This document shows, in pieces, positions 16,134 to 24,733 of a DNA stretch of 64,000 bases. Where the stretch lies: the NCBI RefSeq assembly GCF_023555495.1, contig NZ_JALCZO010000002.1, positions 496,001-560,000 on the forward strand. Direction: 5' to 3'. A program made the position numbers and the translations under genes. The notes under the pieces were generated by a model. The model was not told the DNA's origin. It saw only the letters and a program-made list of their open reading frames with translations, and did not search any database. The stretch comes from Polaribacter sp. Z022 (GTDB lineage: Bacteria; Bacteroidota; Bacteroidia; Flavobacteriales; Flavobacteriaceae). Position 1 is the stretch's first letter; every line of letters starts with the position of its first letter.

Positions 16134-18182
16134 ATGAGTAGTAAGAATTTCTTTTCAATAGTTTTGATCTTTTTTTTTATACAGATGAATTATAGTCAAA
16201 ATTCAACAAAAGACTATGGTTTTGATTTGTCAAAAGAAGGAGAAATAGGAGCCCTTTTAATAAAAGCTAGTAAATTTAATAACTTGGATTCTACTATTTT
16301 TTATAGCCAAAAAGCTTTAGGATTAAGTTTGATTAAGAAAGATACATCTTTAGTATCTTCTTCTTATATCACATTAGGGCTTGGTTATTTTTACAAACAA
16401 GATTTTGAAAATGGAACAATAATAGCGAATAAGTGTTTAGATTATTTAAAGAATATTGATTTACCAGGTTTTAAAATGATGGGTAATAAAATTATTGCAG
16501 CTAGTTATAGAAGGAAGAAAGATTTTAATAATGCTATTAAATATTATGAAAAAGCTATTACCTATGCAAAGAAACCTGAAGATAAAATGTTTACAAAAAT
16601 AAATTTAGGGACCTTATATTTAGAACACAAAAATGGTACACCAGAATTGGCTAAAGGTATATTATTAGAAGTGTTAGCATACCATGTAGCTAACCCTAAT
16701 ATACTTAGTACTAAAACACTTTATGCTATGTTTGAAGGATTATCTTTGACATCTAGTAGTGCAAAAGAAGCCATTAAATATGCAGATAGTTCTGTTGTAT
16801 ATGCAAAGAAAGACGGAATTAAAAGTATGCGTTATATTGTAGCTTTATCATCTAAAGCTAGAACATTATTTTTAAATAAAAAATATAATGAAGCTTTAAA
16901 GTTTTATAAGAAATCTTTGTTCCTTTCTAAAGAAGTTAACTATACCCATTCAATATTAGAAAATTATACTCAATTAGCTCGAGTTTATGGAACCATAGAA
17001 AACTATGATTATTCTTTAAAGTATATTGATTCTTTAGAGAGTTTTTGCAAAAAAAACAATGTAGATTTATCTGTAGGAATCAATGAAATATTAGACATGA
17101 AAATTGCTATATATGAAGCTTTAGATGATTTTAAAAATGCTAATATTAACTTAAAAAAGAAACATGTTTATTTAGATTCTGTTAACAAACAAAAACATAA
17201 CAATGCTTATTTAGAATATGGACGAAAATATGAATCTGAGATAAAAGCCCAAGAGAATAAAATATTAAAACAAGAAATTAGCATTAAAGAATTAACTCTT
17301 TTAAAAGAAGCTAGGTATAAGAGTTATTTATATTTAGTATTGTTTTTAACGTTACTATTGTTGTTATATGGTAATTATAGGTATCGAAAAAACGTTAGGA
17401 CTAAAAATGTTTTAACAGAGAAAAACACCATAATAGAGCTGCAAAAAGAAGATTTACAAAAGGCTTTGGGTTATTCTAAACAAGTTAATGATAAACTAGA
17501 ATTGGCTAATAAAACAAAAGAAAAACTTTTTGGAGTTATTGCTCATGATTTAATAAACCCATTTAATACTGTAATTGGTTACACTAATTTATTACTGGAA
17601 GATTTTGAGTATTTTACAGAAGAAGAAAAAATAGAAATAGTAAAGGTGATTAATGAAGCCTCTAAGAAAAACCATATTTTGGTTAAAAATCTTTTAGATT
17701 GGTCTAGGTCTCAACAAAATAGAATTGTTGTAAAAAATGAAGAACTAACAATAAATAGTTTAATAGACAATGCTATAACGCCTTATTTAGAATATGCAAA
17801 AAAGAAAAATATAAAAATTATTTATGACTTTGAATTTACCCATTTATATGCTGATCAGAATATTCTAAAAACAGTAATTGGAAATTTATTTTTTAATGCC
17901 GTAAAGTTTACGAAAGCAAATCATAACATTTTTATAAGTTCTAAAATTACTAATGAAATAAAAACAATAGAAATTAAAGATGAAGGGGTAGGAATGTGTA
18001 AAGAAAAATTGAAGACATTGTTTCATTTAAATACATCTAATACCACTAAAGGTACAAATAATGAAAAAGGTTCTGGACTTGGTTTGATAATCTCTAAAGA
18101 GTTTTTAGAACTTGCAGGGGGTAATCTTAAAATACAAAGTAAAGCTAATTTTGGAACTTCTGTTTCTTTAGAGTTTGCTTAA
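16134..18182 (+). CDS. TPR-containing sensor histidine kinase
   Basis: 682 residues from ATG 16134, which places a signal peptide (FFSIVLIFFFIQMNYSQ) at the start; 16107 is an alternative. Periplasmic TPR repeats span about residues 40-370, one transmembrane helix follows (SYLYLVLFLTLLLLLYG), then a coiled coil, a HisKA domain with the phosphorylated His in VIAHDLINPF, and a HATPase domain with N box (NLFFNAVKF), DEGVGM and GSGLGL. A typical flavobacterial TPR kinase. It is an orphan with no adjacent regulator on its strand; the LytTR regulators at 7324 and 19036 are candidate partners. Confidence 0.92.
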   Translation: MSSKNFFSIVLIFFFIQMNYSQNSTKDYGFDLSKEGEIGALLIKASKFNNLDSTIFYSQKALGLSLIKKDTSLVSSSYITLGLGYFYKQDFENGTIIANKCLDYLKNIDLPGFKMMGNKIIAASYRRKKDFNNAIKYYEKAITYAKKPEDKMFTKINLGTLYLEHKNGTPELAKGILLEVLAYHVANPNILSTKTLYAMFEGLSLTSSSAKEAIKYADSSVVYAKKDGIKSMRYIVALSSKARTLFLNKKYNEALKFYKKSLFLSKEVNYTHSILENYTQLARVYGTIENYDYSLKYIDSLESFCKKNNVDLSVGINEILDMKIAIYEALDDFKNANINLKKKHVYLDSVNKQKHNNAYLEYGRKYESEIKAQENKILKQEISIKELTLLKEARYKSYLYLVLFLTLLLLLYGNYRYRKNVRTKNVLTEKNTIIELQKEDLQKALGYSKQVNDKLELANKTKEKLFGVIAHDLINPFNTVIGYTNLLLEDFEYFTEEEKIEIVKVINEASKKNHILVKNLLDWSRSQQNRIVVKNEELTINSLIDNAITPYLEYAKKKNIKIIYDFEFTHLYADQNILKTVIGNLFFNAVKFTKANHNIFISSKITNEIKTIEIKDEGVGMCKEKLKTLFHLNTSNTTKGTNNEKGSGLGLIISKEFLELAGGNLKIQSKANFGTSVSLEFA

Positions 18183-18333
18183 AATGATCTGGTATTTTAA
18201 CAATTTTAAGTTGTTTATTACTTAATTAAGTAGGTTTAAATATAAGTTTATTTCTGTTATATTTATTGTAAATTACTAAATTACTTAGTAGGATTGGTTG
18301 TGTGTATTTTCTTTTACATCTTTTGTTTTATAA

Positions 18334-18361
18334 CACTTATTCTTAATTAATAGCATTTATT
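18334..18361 (+). promoter_or_regulatory. LytTR-like direct repeat (site c)
   Basis: CACTTATT at 18334 and CATTTATT at 18354, 20-bp period, followed by TATTTACTTG, a continuation also partly seen after sites b and e. It ends 62 nt before the long inverted repeat and 270 nt before the next coding start. Confidence 0.45.
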
Positions 18362-18422
18362 TATTTACTTGTTAGATATTAGAATTAAGTATGCATATTT
18401 GAGTATTATTAAGTTTGGGAAT

Positions 18423-18537
18423 AAACTTTATATCACAAGGATTTATTTATACATTCTACTCAATACTATTGTATAATGCGGTTTTGATATATTTAGGGGT
18501 ATTTCAGATTACTGTATTCCTTGTGATTTTAAAGTTT
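18423..18537. repeat. Long inverted repeat with about 76-nt loop
   Basis: Left arm 18423-18441 (AAACTTTATATCACAAGGA) pairs with right arm 18518-18537 (TCCTTGTGATTTTAAAGTTT) with one 1-versus-2-nt interruption. The loop contains a nested TATAC...GTATA pair. No T-run follows, so it is not a plain terminator. It could be a structured RNA downstream of site c or a small MITE-like element; I saw no clear target duplication. Confidence 0.5.
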
Positions 18538-18631
18538 ATGTATTAAATTAAAAGTAATAAGCTTTGAATATTCTCTCATATATTTAGATAATTAAAAGGT
18601 GTTATGATTCAAATCTTTTTTATATAATACT

Positions 18632-18916
18632 ATGGTTTTTAATTTAAAATTTAGAAAAGTTAAATTTGATAAACAAAAATGGTTAATTTGTAGGGAGCAA
18701 CGTGTTTATATGGTTGACTCGATTATAGAGCATAAACTATTAGATGGGTTGTTAAAAACTGAAGTTTTACAACTTTTGGGTTTTGAGTTTAATGATATTA
18801 ACTCTGATACTTGGACTTATTATATTGGTAAACGAAGAAGAATTTTTTTATTTAAATGTTATTTGTATATTAAATTTGATACTTCTGATAAGGTTATTAA
18901 GATTGGTATAAAATAA
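18632..18916 (+). CDS. Small conserved hypothetical, BamE/SmpA-like pattern
   Basis: 94 residues, no signal peptide. The pattern REQRVYMVDSIIEHKLLDG ... TEVLQLLGFE ... DTWTYYIG ... LYIKFD matches small Bacteroidota proteins with a BamE-like fold (a helix pair followed by a sheet, with a G-x-T-x-x-E-V-x-x-LLG turn). It has no lipobox, so it is unlikely to be BamE itself. Stand-alone gene between the kinase and a convergent LytTR regulator. Function unknown. Confidence 0.6.
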   Translation: MVFNLKFRKVKFDKQKWLICREQRVYMVDSIIEHKLLDGLLKTEVLQLLGFEFNDINSDTWTYYIGKRRRIFLFKCYLYIKFDTSDKVIKIGIK

Positions 18917-19035
18917 TATAGAAAGTTTGATTAAACTTATTATTTATATATGTGAATTACTGATTGAATTTGTTGCTGGAATTGTAAATTATTTTACTTT
19001 TTGATGGAATTTTTGCAATTAACCTAAATATAGGT

Positions 19036-19785
19036 TTATTTAAGCCTTAAAAATTTATTTAGCAGTTCTTGTCTTCTTTTTGCAATTGGTATGTTTTTAC
19101 CATTATTTAACTCGCAATAATTACCATCTGTTTTATAAATATTAGACACCATTTTAATATTAACCAAATAACGATGGTGAACTCTAAAGAATATAATAGG
19201 GTCTAAAATTTTTTCGAATTCTCCTAAGTTTCTACTAGCTATTTTTTCTTTATTATTTGTAAGATGAAAAATAGTGTATTTGCCATTAGCTTCTAAGTAC
19301 ATTATTGTAGAAACAGGAATTAACTCTATTTTATTTACAGTAGGTATTGCAATGTTTGTTGGGTAGTTTATTATTGCATTACTTTGAGGGGTGCTATTAT
19401 TTGAAATGCTTCTTTTGTTTTGGATGTTTGTTATGGCTTTGTTAATTGTTTTTTGTAATTCTAGAACATTAATTGGTTTTACAATAAAACCTGTAACATT
19501 GTAATTGACAGCTTTTACACCAAATTCTGGGTGAGAACTGATAAAAATAATTTCTCCAGTAATAGAACCAATGTTATCTATAAAACTAAAAATGGTATCG
19601 TTACCTAAATCTATGTCTAACAACAAAATATCTGGTTGTGTTTTAAGGTATTCTGTTATTCCTTGATTTACATTATTAGCCACAGCAACAATGTTGATCA
19701 TAGGGAGGTATTTTTTTAAATATATACTTAGAATATTTATATTCTCAGTATCATCATCTATTATGAGTGTTTTATAAGTAATCAA
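19036..19785 (-). CDS. LytTR-family response regulator, paralogue of the one at 7324
   Basis: 249 residues. Receiver domain with acidic residues at 10-12 and phosphoacceptor Asp57 (ILLLDIDLG), KP motif, then a LytTR DNA-binding domain (about 150-249). It shares layout and many blocks with the regulator at 7324-8070. It is divergent from a region that carries LytTR-like site d (19862-19889), so autoregulation or control of the divergent small transcript is possible. Confidence 0.93.
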   Translation of the reverse strand: MITYKTLIIDDDTENINILSIYLKKYLPMINIVAVANNVNQGITEYLKTQPDILLLDIDLGNDTIFSFIDNIGSITGEIIFISSHPEFGVKAVNYNVTGFIVKPINVLELQKTINKAITNIQNKRSISNNSTPQSNAIINYPTNIAIPTVNKIELIPVSTIMYLEANGKYTIFHLTNNKEKIASRNLGEFEKILDPIIFFRVHHRYLVNIKMVSNIYKTDGNYCELNNGKNIPIAKRRQELLNKFLRLK

Positions 19786-19861
19786 AGCAAATATTTTTAT
19801 AAAGAATTAAAATAGTCTTATAATAATACTTCTAAAATAAAAAAAAAACACCATATATCAT

Positions 19862-19889
19862 CACTTATTCCTGTATTTATACACTTGCT
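19862..19889 (+). promoter_or_regulatory. LytTR-like direct repeat (site d)
   Basis: CACTTATT at 19862 and CACTTGCT at 19882, 20-bp period, in the gap upstream of the LytTR regulator gene (19785, minus strand) and of a putative short plus-strand transcript. Confidence 0.45.
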
Positions 19890-20075
19890 CATTTGTAATG
19901 TGTTTGTTGAAAATTATTGTTGACTTTTGTTACTGTTAAACAAAAAAATAATTCTAAAAATGAAATTCATAATTTATTTATTACCCTTTGATGGTAATTA
20001 AAAGAATACCTGGGTAAAGTGTTTTTTTTAAAAAGATAAAACAAATATTGTTAAAGATATTTAAGAAGACATCTA

Positions 20076-20113
20076 ACTATAATTTTTTATACACTTTATA
20101 AAATAATTATAGT
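20076..20113 (+). terminator. Hairpin terminator of an unassigned short transcript
   Basis: ACTATAATT pairs with AATTATAGT (9 bp, 20-nt loop) and is followed by a run of T on the plus strand. No annotated plus-strand gene ends here. Confidence 0.45.
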
Positions 20114-20395
20114 TTTTTAAAAAGATACAAGTATTACAATTATTCAATACTTATGTGTGTTTATAATTTTCTATGCTTTATAACAAAACCGCAATAAGTA
20201 TATAAAGGTATTACTTACAATTTACTTGGTTCTTTTCTAATTATTATTAGGTTCTTTATCAGCACCATTTACTTTTAAAAGAGTGTTCTGTATAATGACT
20301 AAAGTTTGTAACCTCTATTAAAACGCAATATTAATTAGACTACTTAAAGAGTACTATAAGCTCTATTAAACAAACAATAATAAAACTCATTAAAA

Positions 20396-20574
20396 ATGAA
20401 ATGTCCTGTATGCAAAGGGAAATCAATTTTACAAACAAGAATTAAAAGAAACTTTTTTTTAAATTAATTTACTCTAGTAAAGCTTATAAATGTTATAACT
20501 GTGAATCTAAATATTTAAAATGGTGTTATTGGTTTATACCTTATAGAATAAGGAATAGTGAATATAAGAATTGA
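20396..20574 (+). pseudogene. Zinc-ribbon mini-gene broken by one base in a T8 run
   Basis: The frame from ATG 20396 (MKCPVCKGKSILQTRIKR) stops right after an eight-T run at 20453-20460. Adding one T continues it in the next frame through YKCYNCESKYLKWCYW to a stop at 20574, giving about 60 residues with CxxC...CxxC. The two halves form one plausible zinc ribbon, so this is either a decayed gene, a homopolymer sequencing error, or a slippage/phase-variable tract. Confidence 0.6.
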
Positions 20575-20590
20575 ATAACTAAACTTATTT

Positions 20591-20818
20591 ATGGCGTTTT
20601 ATGTACAGAATTTGGGTTATTTAAAAGGAGGAGAAACAATATTTATACCCCAGAAATTTAAAGATATTGAATTGTTTTTGATAAAAAAAGATGCAACAAT
20701 ATGTTTTTCTTTTGATGTAAGTAAGATTTATAATTGCCAAAAAAAGATAACAAATTATAAGGAAGGAATAATTATACCTGATAATGGGTTTTGGCAATTG
20801 GTATTAAGAATTTTTTAG
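20591..20818 (+). CDS. Small protein resembling DUF1883
   Basis: 75 residues. The spacing of LGYLKGG ... IELFLIKK ... IIIPDNGFWQLVLRI resembles the DUF1883 pattern (YxLGxLxxG ... VxLM ... IPxxGxW). No signal peptide. It begins 16 nt after the broken zinc-ribbon frame and may have been co-transcribed with it. The family call is from pattern memory only; function unknown. Confidence 0.45.
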   Translation: MAFYVQNLGYLKGGETIFIPQKFKDIELFLIKKDATICFSFDVSKIYNCQKKITNYKEGIIIPDNGFWQLVLRIF

Positions 20819-21322
20819 TTCAAAATATTAAAGTTTTAGCAGTGACATTATTAAATAATTTTGGAAACTATTGATTGTCTCATTTAAAAGGTGTAAAAAA
20901 AAATGTAATAGAGAATTAGCATTTAAGAATGTGTATAATTTGTAGTTTATATTTAACAGTAATTAAAAGAATCATTTATTTTAATATAGGCTCACTTATT
21001 TATTTGCTGTTCTTAAATTGAATAAAAAGATTGATTTTTGTATTGTTAATATGTATTATAGATTTTCGTTGTTAATTGTTATTTGTTACATCTATATATA
21101 GAAGTATTTTTTTTTTCAATAAAGAGGTTGATTTAATCTTTTCTACATTTAAGATTTTAAATTGTAATTCTTTAAATCTTTCCCCCGAAATTTTAAAGCC
21201 CTCTTTTTTTAATATTTTATTTACAAAATTAACTTTCAGGTTTTTGAGGGATTCAAGGAACTGAGGAAATAACAATGGGAGTTGGCATTTTATCCTCAGT
21301 ATCCTTGATAACCTGAGTATCC
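20819..21322. other. 504-nt region with LytTR-like site e and no convincing gene
   Basis: Opposite-strand open frames at 21072-21275 both depend on TTG starts and have no clear ribosome-binding site. The region holds site e and, at 21294-21325, a short direct repeat (CTCAGTATCCTT / CTGAGTATCCTT) next to the end of the integrative element's last gene. No other feature is recognised. Confidence 0.5.
20973..21000 (+). promoter_or_regulatory. LytTR-like direct repeat (site e)
   Basis: CATTTATT at 20973 and CACTTATT at 20993, 20-bp period, followed by TATTTGCTG. No plus-strand gene lies downstream, so its target may have been lost or displaced by the adjacent integrative element. Confidence 0.4.
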
Positions 21323-23092
21323 TTATTCTTCTTTTGTGGTATTGGTATATGTGTTTTGTTTTTCTCTATGAATTAAGCCAGATTTTACAAAAGCTGTTAT
21401 ATACCCTTCTGCTGTTTTATTTGGGATGTTTAAGTTTTTAGCTACTTGTAAATACTGTTGCCTAGTAAAATGTTTAGTTAAAGTTTCTAAAAAACGTTCT
21501 TTTCTGTTTTTTCTTTTATTGACTTTAGTTTCTAAAGGTAAATCATTAAAGACTTTACTACTGTGTTTTACAATTGTTTTGATTATTGATAAAGCATTCT
21601 TAAAATCTTCTTTTTCTGCAAGTTTTATCGTATTTACATCTCCATCTTCCATAATTCTAAATACAGAGAAAATCATTATGATGCGAAATGCAATTAGTCC
21701 TAATCTTCTTACAGTTGCTATGTATTCTTGAGGCTGTAAGTTTAGATATTTAGTTTGTAACGTTTCGAAAAAAGAATTGAATTGATTTTGTTGTTTTGGA
21801 GTTAATCGAATTTCTATAGCAGGATTGTGTTTGAGTGTTTTGTATAATTCTAAAAAATCATTACCCAAGTTGTTGTAATAATCGTCTAAGTTTATATTGT
21901 TGCTATTTTGAAATACATTTTTCCAAGTAGGTTTTATATTCATATAATAAAACATAAACCTACTAAATAACCCGTTTTCTGCATTAGGAATTAATGTAGC
22001 TACTTGTTTAGGAGTACCAGACAAAACTGTAGATAAACAAGGTTTTTCTATATCTACATATTCGCTATCGGTTCTTCTGTAATAACTAATTGTTTCGTGA
22101 TGAAACGCTTTTCTAAAACCATCTGAATAATTACCATAATCACTTTTAAACGCTTGAGCTAAAGTATCTCCTTCCGTTTCAAATATTAATCCTCTACCTT
22201 CATTGTCTGCAATTAATTGATACACACCAGTTACACTATTGTTTGCAGGAATGAATAACATTTGTTCTGGAGGTTTGGAAGGTTTTTCTGAATTGTCATT
22301 TTTCTTTTTTTGAAAATTATAAGTAGCCATTTCAGATTGGTATTGCTGTTTTAAAACTTTTGCTTGTTCTCGTTTTATTTTATGAACAGGGTTTACTAAG
22401 TTTTTGACTTTGTTTAATCTTCCTTTACCTGCAGAAGCAGGAGCTGTTACAAACAGGTATAAATTACTAAAAACCTTATTTTGGTCGTATATACCAAATA
22501 ATTTAGGTAAACAAGCACTAAAAGTAGTGAGTGCACCTAATAGTAAAATATCTCTTTCTTCTGAACTTGTAGCAGGTTTTACAATTTGCTTTAAAAACTC
22601 TGGTATTGTTTTATATACTTTATTGTTAATTGTAGGTAGTATCTCTTTTATTGGTTCGGTTTCTATAGTATTAGAAGCAGTATTTGTAGATTCTAGATTA
22701 TTGTCTATAATTTTTATACCTGCTTGATGAGCAAGATGATAGAAAGTTGCAATAGTAATTCCATGTCCTTTAGCATTTAAACATTTTGTGAATTGTGTAT
22801 TGCATTCTGTTTGGTTAAAATTAGGATGATTTTTACTTATTCTACAAAAATAATTTCTACCTGATTCTCCGTATTTATCTGCGATAGCAAAACCAATATT
22901 TAGCCAATTTGTATAGTTGTTTGTAATATCTATACCCGATTGCTCTATTAATGTAATGTAGTTTTCTATATTGTTATTAGTATCTGAGAAAATGGGTGTT
23001 TTATTATGAGTTGCCCTGTTATTACTTACCTTTTCTGCATTATTATTAACAGGATTTGTTAGCCACTCTTTTGGGTTGAATTCTTTTTTCAT
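21323..23092 (-). CDS. PriCT-2 / DUF3987 primase-helicase-like protein of the integrative element
   Basis: 589 residues. A PriCT-2-like segment (about 40-125: WLNIGFAIADKYGESGR ... ATFYHLAHQAG) precedes a DUF3987 domain (about 160-540) that carries a Walker-like turn (VTAPASAGKGRL) and the conserved ETEGDTLAQAFKSDYG block. Such proteins act in replication of Bacteroidota mobile elements. Its start overlaps the stop of the upstream gene by 4 nt. A different frame stays open past its stop for about 20 codons (NKDTQVIKDTEDKMPTP), so a small C-terminal frameshift cannot be excluded. Confidence 0.85.
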   Translation of the reverse strand: MKKEFNPKEWLTNPVNNNAEKVSNNRATHNKTPIFSDTNNNIENYITLIEQSGIDITNNYTNWLNIGFAIADKYGESGRNYFCRISKNHPNFNQTECNTQFTKCLNAKGHGITIATFYHLAHQAGIKIIDNNLESTNTASNTIETEPIKEILPTINNKVYKTIPEFLKQIVKPATSSEERDILLLGALTTFSACLPKLFGIYDQNKVFSNLYLFVTAPASAGKGRLNKVKNLVNPVHKIKREQAKVLKQQYQSEMATYNFQKKKNDNSEKPSKPPEQMLFIPANNSVTGVYQLIADNEGRGLIFETEGDTLAQAFKSDYGNYSDGFRKAFHHETISYYRRTDSEYVDIEKPCLSTVLSGTPKQVATLIPNAENGLFSRFMFYYMNIKPTWKNVFQNSNNINLDDYYNNLGNDFLELYKTLKHNPAIEIRLTPKQQNQFNSFFETLQTKYLNLQPQEYIATVRRLGLIAFRIIMIFSVFRIMEDGDVNTIKLAEKEDFKNALSIIKTIVKHSSKVFNDLPLETKVNKRKNRKERFLETLTKHFTRQQYLQVAKNLNIPNKTAEGYITAFVKSGLIHREKQNTYTNTTKEE

Positions 23093-23997
23093 GCTATTTG
23101 GTGTCTTTTATTAATAAATGCAGAAGGATCATGTGATAAAAAACAAGCTCTGGAAATGTCTTTACCTGAATGGTCTACTTCTATGTTATAAGTATGTTTA
23201 ATATAGTTTGTAACTGCTTTAAAATATTCTGCGTGCGTAATCTCTGAAATGTCTATTCTTATTATCCATTTTATTCCTTTACCAGAAGGCGATGTGAATA
23301 ATAATTCTGTTTCAAAGTATTGGTCAGATAGTAATTTGTCTTTTAATTCTTTTACATTTTCTAGATGGTCAAAATCAATAGTTAAAAGGTTAGAATGTTT
23401 AATTAATTCTTTATCACTTCTTTTTTTAAAAATGCCTGAAAATGTTACGTAATCGAAATTATTGGCTTTGTATTTACGAGCTTCTTTAGTGTTTTTAAGC
23501 GTTCTAAAAGTGTTTGTGATGCTTTTGTATTTGTTGCTAGTTATAAGCGTGTAAATTTGATGTAGCCACATTGTTTCTGTTGGAAATACATTTCTGATAG
23601 GTGCTTTAAAAAAGCTACATCTAGCATACCAGGTATTTTTATCGTTATAATTGCATTCTAAATGATCTTTAACTTTAATTTTTAAGTTTAAATTAAGTGT
23701 TTGATTTATTTTAAGAAGTAAATCATAATTGTTTGAAGTTTTAAAATACAATTGCGCAAAATCAAATACATCTCCTTTAAATTCATTTAAATAGATGTCT
23801 TTATGTATAGCAATGTTATTTACGATACTAATTTTTAAAGATTCTTTATTATCATTAAATGGGTTCTTTGTTATCCTAGAGTTCTTTCCTGTTAAGGAAA
23901 GAACTGTTTGATTAGGATAAAACTGTCTTAACACGTAGGTATAAATATTGATGCCATAATGTGTTTTATTAAGAATAGCTGTTCTACTTATTTCCAT
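23089..23997 (-). CDS. VirE-N / BT4734-family protein of the integrative element
   Basis: 302 residues. The C-terminal half carries the BT4734/VirE-N block (LLTIDFDHLENVKELKDKL ... LLFTSPSGKGIKWIIRID ... DISRACFLSHDPSAF), a primase-like palm fold usually paired or fused with DUF3987. The N-terminus (GKNSRITKNPFNDNKESL ... GDVFDFAQLYF) resembles the segment around primase zinc-finger regions but lacks the cysteines. Translation is coupled to both neighbours (14-nt overlap upstream, 4-nt downstream). Confidence 0.83.
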   Translation of the reverse strand: MEISRTAILNKTHYGINIYTYVLRQFYPNQTVLSLTGKNSRITKNPFNDNKESLKISIVNNIAIHKDIYLNEFKGDVFDFAQLYFKTSNNYDLLLKINQTLNLNLKIKVKDHLECNYNDKNTWYARCSFFKAPIRNVFPTETMWLHQIYTLITSNKYKSITNTFRTLKNTKEARKYKANNFDYVTFSGIFKKRSDKELIKHSNLLTIDFDHLENVKELKDKLLSDQYFETELLFTSPSGKGIKWIIRIDISEITHAEYFKAVTNYIKHTYNIEVDHSGKDISRACFLSHDPSAFINKRHQIA

Positions 23998-24277
23998 TTT
24001 TTTTAAAATTATGGTTATAGTAGTTGTCTTGCAGAATTTGTATAATATCTGCTTCTTTATAGTAAAACTTGCCTTGTATTTTACTAAATGGTATTATGCC
24101 ATTTGTTCTAAAAGTTTGTAAAGTACGTTTGCTTATATGCAATGTTTGCATTACATCTTGATTGTCTAACCAAGTATCTTTTAATTTTGAATTAGAGTTT
24201 TTTAAATCTTCTAAATGCGCTTTTATGTCTTTCACTTCTTGTGATAATGACATTAATAAATCGATAATCTCAATCAT
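23984..24277 (-). CDS. Helix-turn-helix protein (excisionase-like)
   Basis: 97 residues. After a coiled N-terminus, WLDNQDVMQTLHISKRTLQT and the KIQGKFYYKEADI wing form a MerR/HTH_17-type DNA-binding domain. Paired by a 4-nt overlap with the HTH gene upstream; such tandem HTH genes are usual in flavobacterial integrative elements and control excision or element genes. Confidence 0.8.
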   Translation of the reverse strand: MIEIIDLLMSLSQEVKDIKAHLEDLKNSNSKLKDTWLDNQDVMQTLHISKRTLQTFRTNGIIPFSKIQGKFYYKEADIIQILQDNYYNHNFKKNGNK

Positions 24278-24576
24278 AATTTTATACTTCCTTTATTGAT
24301 TAAGAAATTTGCAGCTTGCTGGTCGATTTCGTCTTGCGATTCAATTTTATTACGCAACAACCATTGGTCTAATTCTGTTCTATTAAAATAGATTTTCTTA
24401 CCATTTGGTTTATAGTGTGGAATGTTACACGTACTTGTAAGTTTATACAAATGCGATTGCGATAATTCTAAGTATTTGCAAGTTTCATTAAAATTTAACA
24501 CTTGCTTTTGTAAAGATTGTTGCTCTAATAAGAGTTTTTCAATGTTGTTTAATTTATCAATTATGTTATTGTCCAT
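24274..24576 (-). CDS. Helix-turn-helix protein (excisionase-like)
   Basis: 100 residues from ATG 24576 (MDNNIIDKLNNIEKLL); a longer frame to 24642 exists but its extra residues do not look like this family. A coiled-coil N-terminus precedes an HTH_17-type domain (LNFNETCKYLELSQSHLYKL ... PNGKKIYFNRTELDQWL). First of two overlapping HTH genes. Confidence 0.8.
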   Translation of the reverse strand: MDNNIIDKLNNIEKLLLEQQSLQKQVLNFNETCKYLELSQSHLYKLTSTCNIPHYKPNGKKIYFNRTELDQWLLRNKIESQDEIDQQAANFLINKGSIKL

Positions 24577-24733
24577 TTCTTTATTGTTTAAAAAATAAAT
24601 AAGGACACTTGGCCAAATGTCATTCTTGGTGCTCAAGAACAATACAAAGGTTTAAAATTAGTAAGATGATTTTAGTAAGAGTGTAAAGTAAGGGTAAGGT
24701 AACAGTAAGATTTCTTACTATTCTTACTGTTTT

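Larger units (their letters stand above)
18183..18631. other. 449-nt intergenic region
   Basis: No open frame of note. It holds LytTR-like site c (18334-18361) and a long imperfect inverted repeat (18423-18537), listed separately. Confidence 0.6.
19786..20395. other. 610-nt intergenic region with site d, a hairpin terminator and only micro-ORFs
   Basis: Contains LytTR-like site d (19862-19889), an ATG at 19960 opening a 13-codon frame (MKFIIYLLPFDGN) 70 nt downstream, the same spacing as site b to its gene, and a plus-strand hairpin terminator (20076-20113). Together these suggest a short transcript of about 200 nt. Nothing else is recognised. Confidence 0.45.

Noticed and set aside
20396..20467. 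23-residue peptide ending after the T8 run as a genuine gene
   Set aside because: The second CxxC half continues in the next frame with matching zinc-ribbon spacing, so a split single gene is the better explanation.
21030..21045. TTTTTGTAT match to the mnmE 3' end as an attachment site
   Set aside because: Only about 10 nt and in the wrong orientation for the direct repeat expected from integration.
21072..21275. Opposite-strand small ORFs after the integrative element
   Set aside because: Both need TTG starts, lack ribosome-binding sites and have no recognisable domain; either could be noise in AT-rich DNA.
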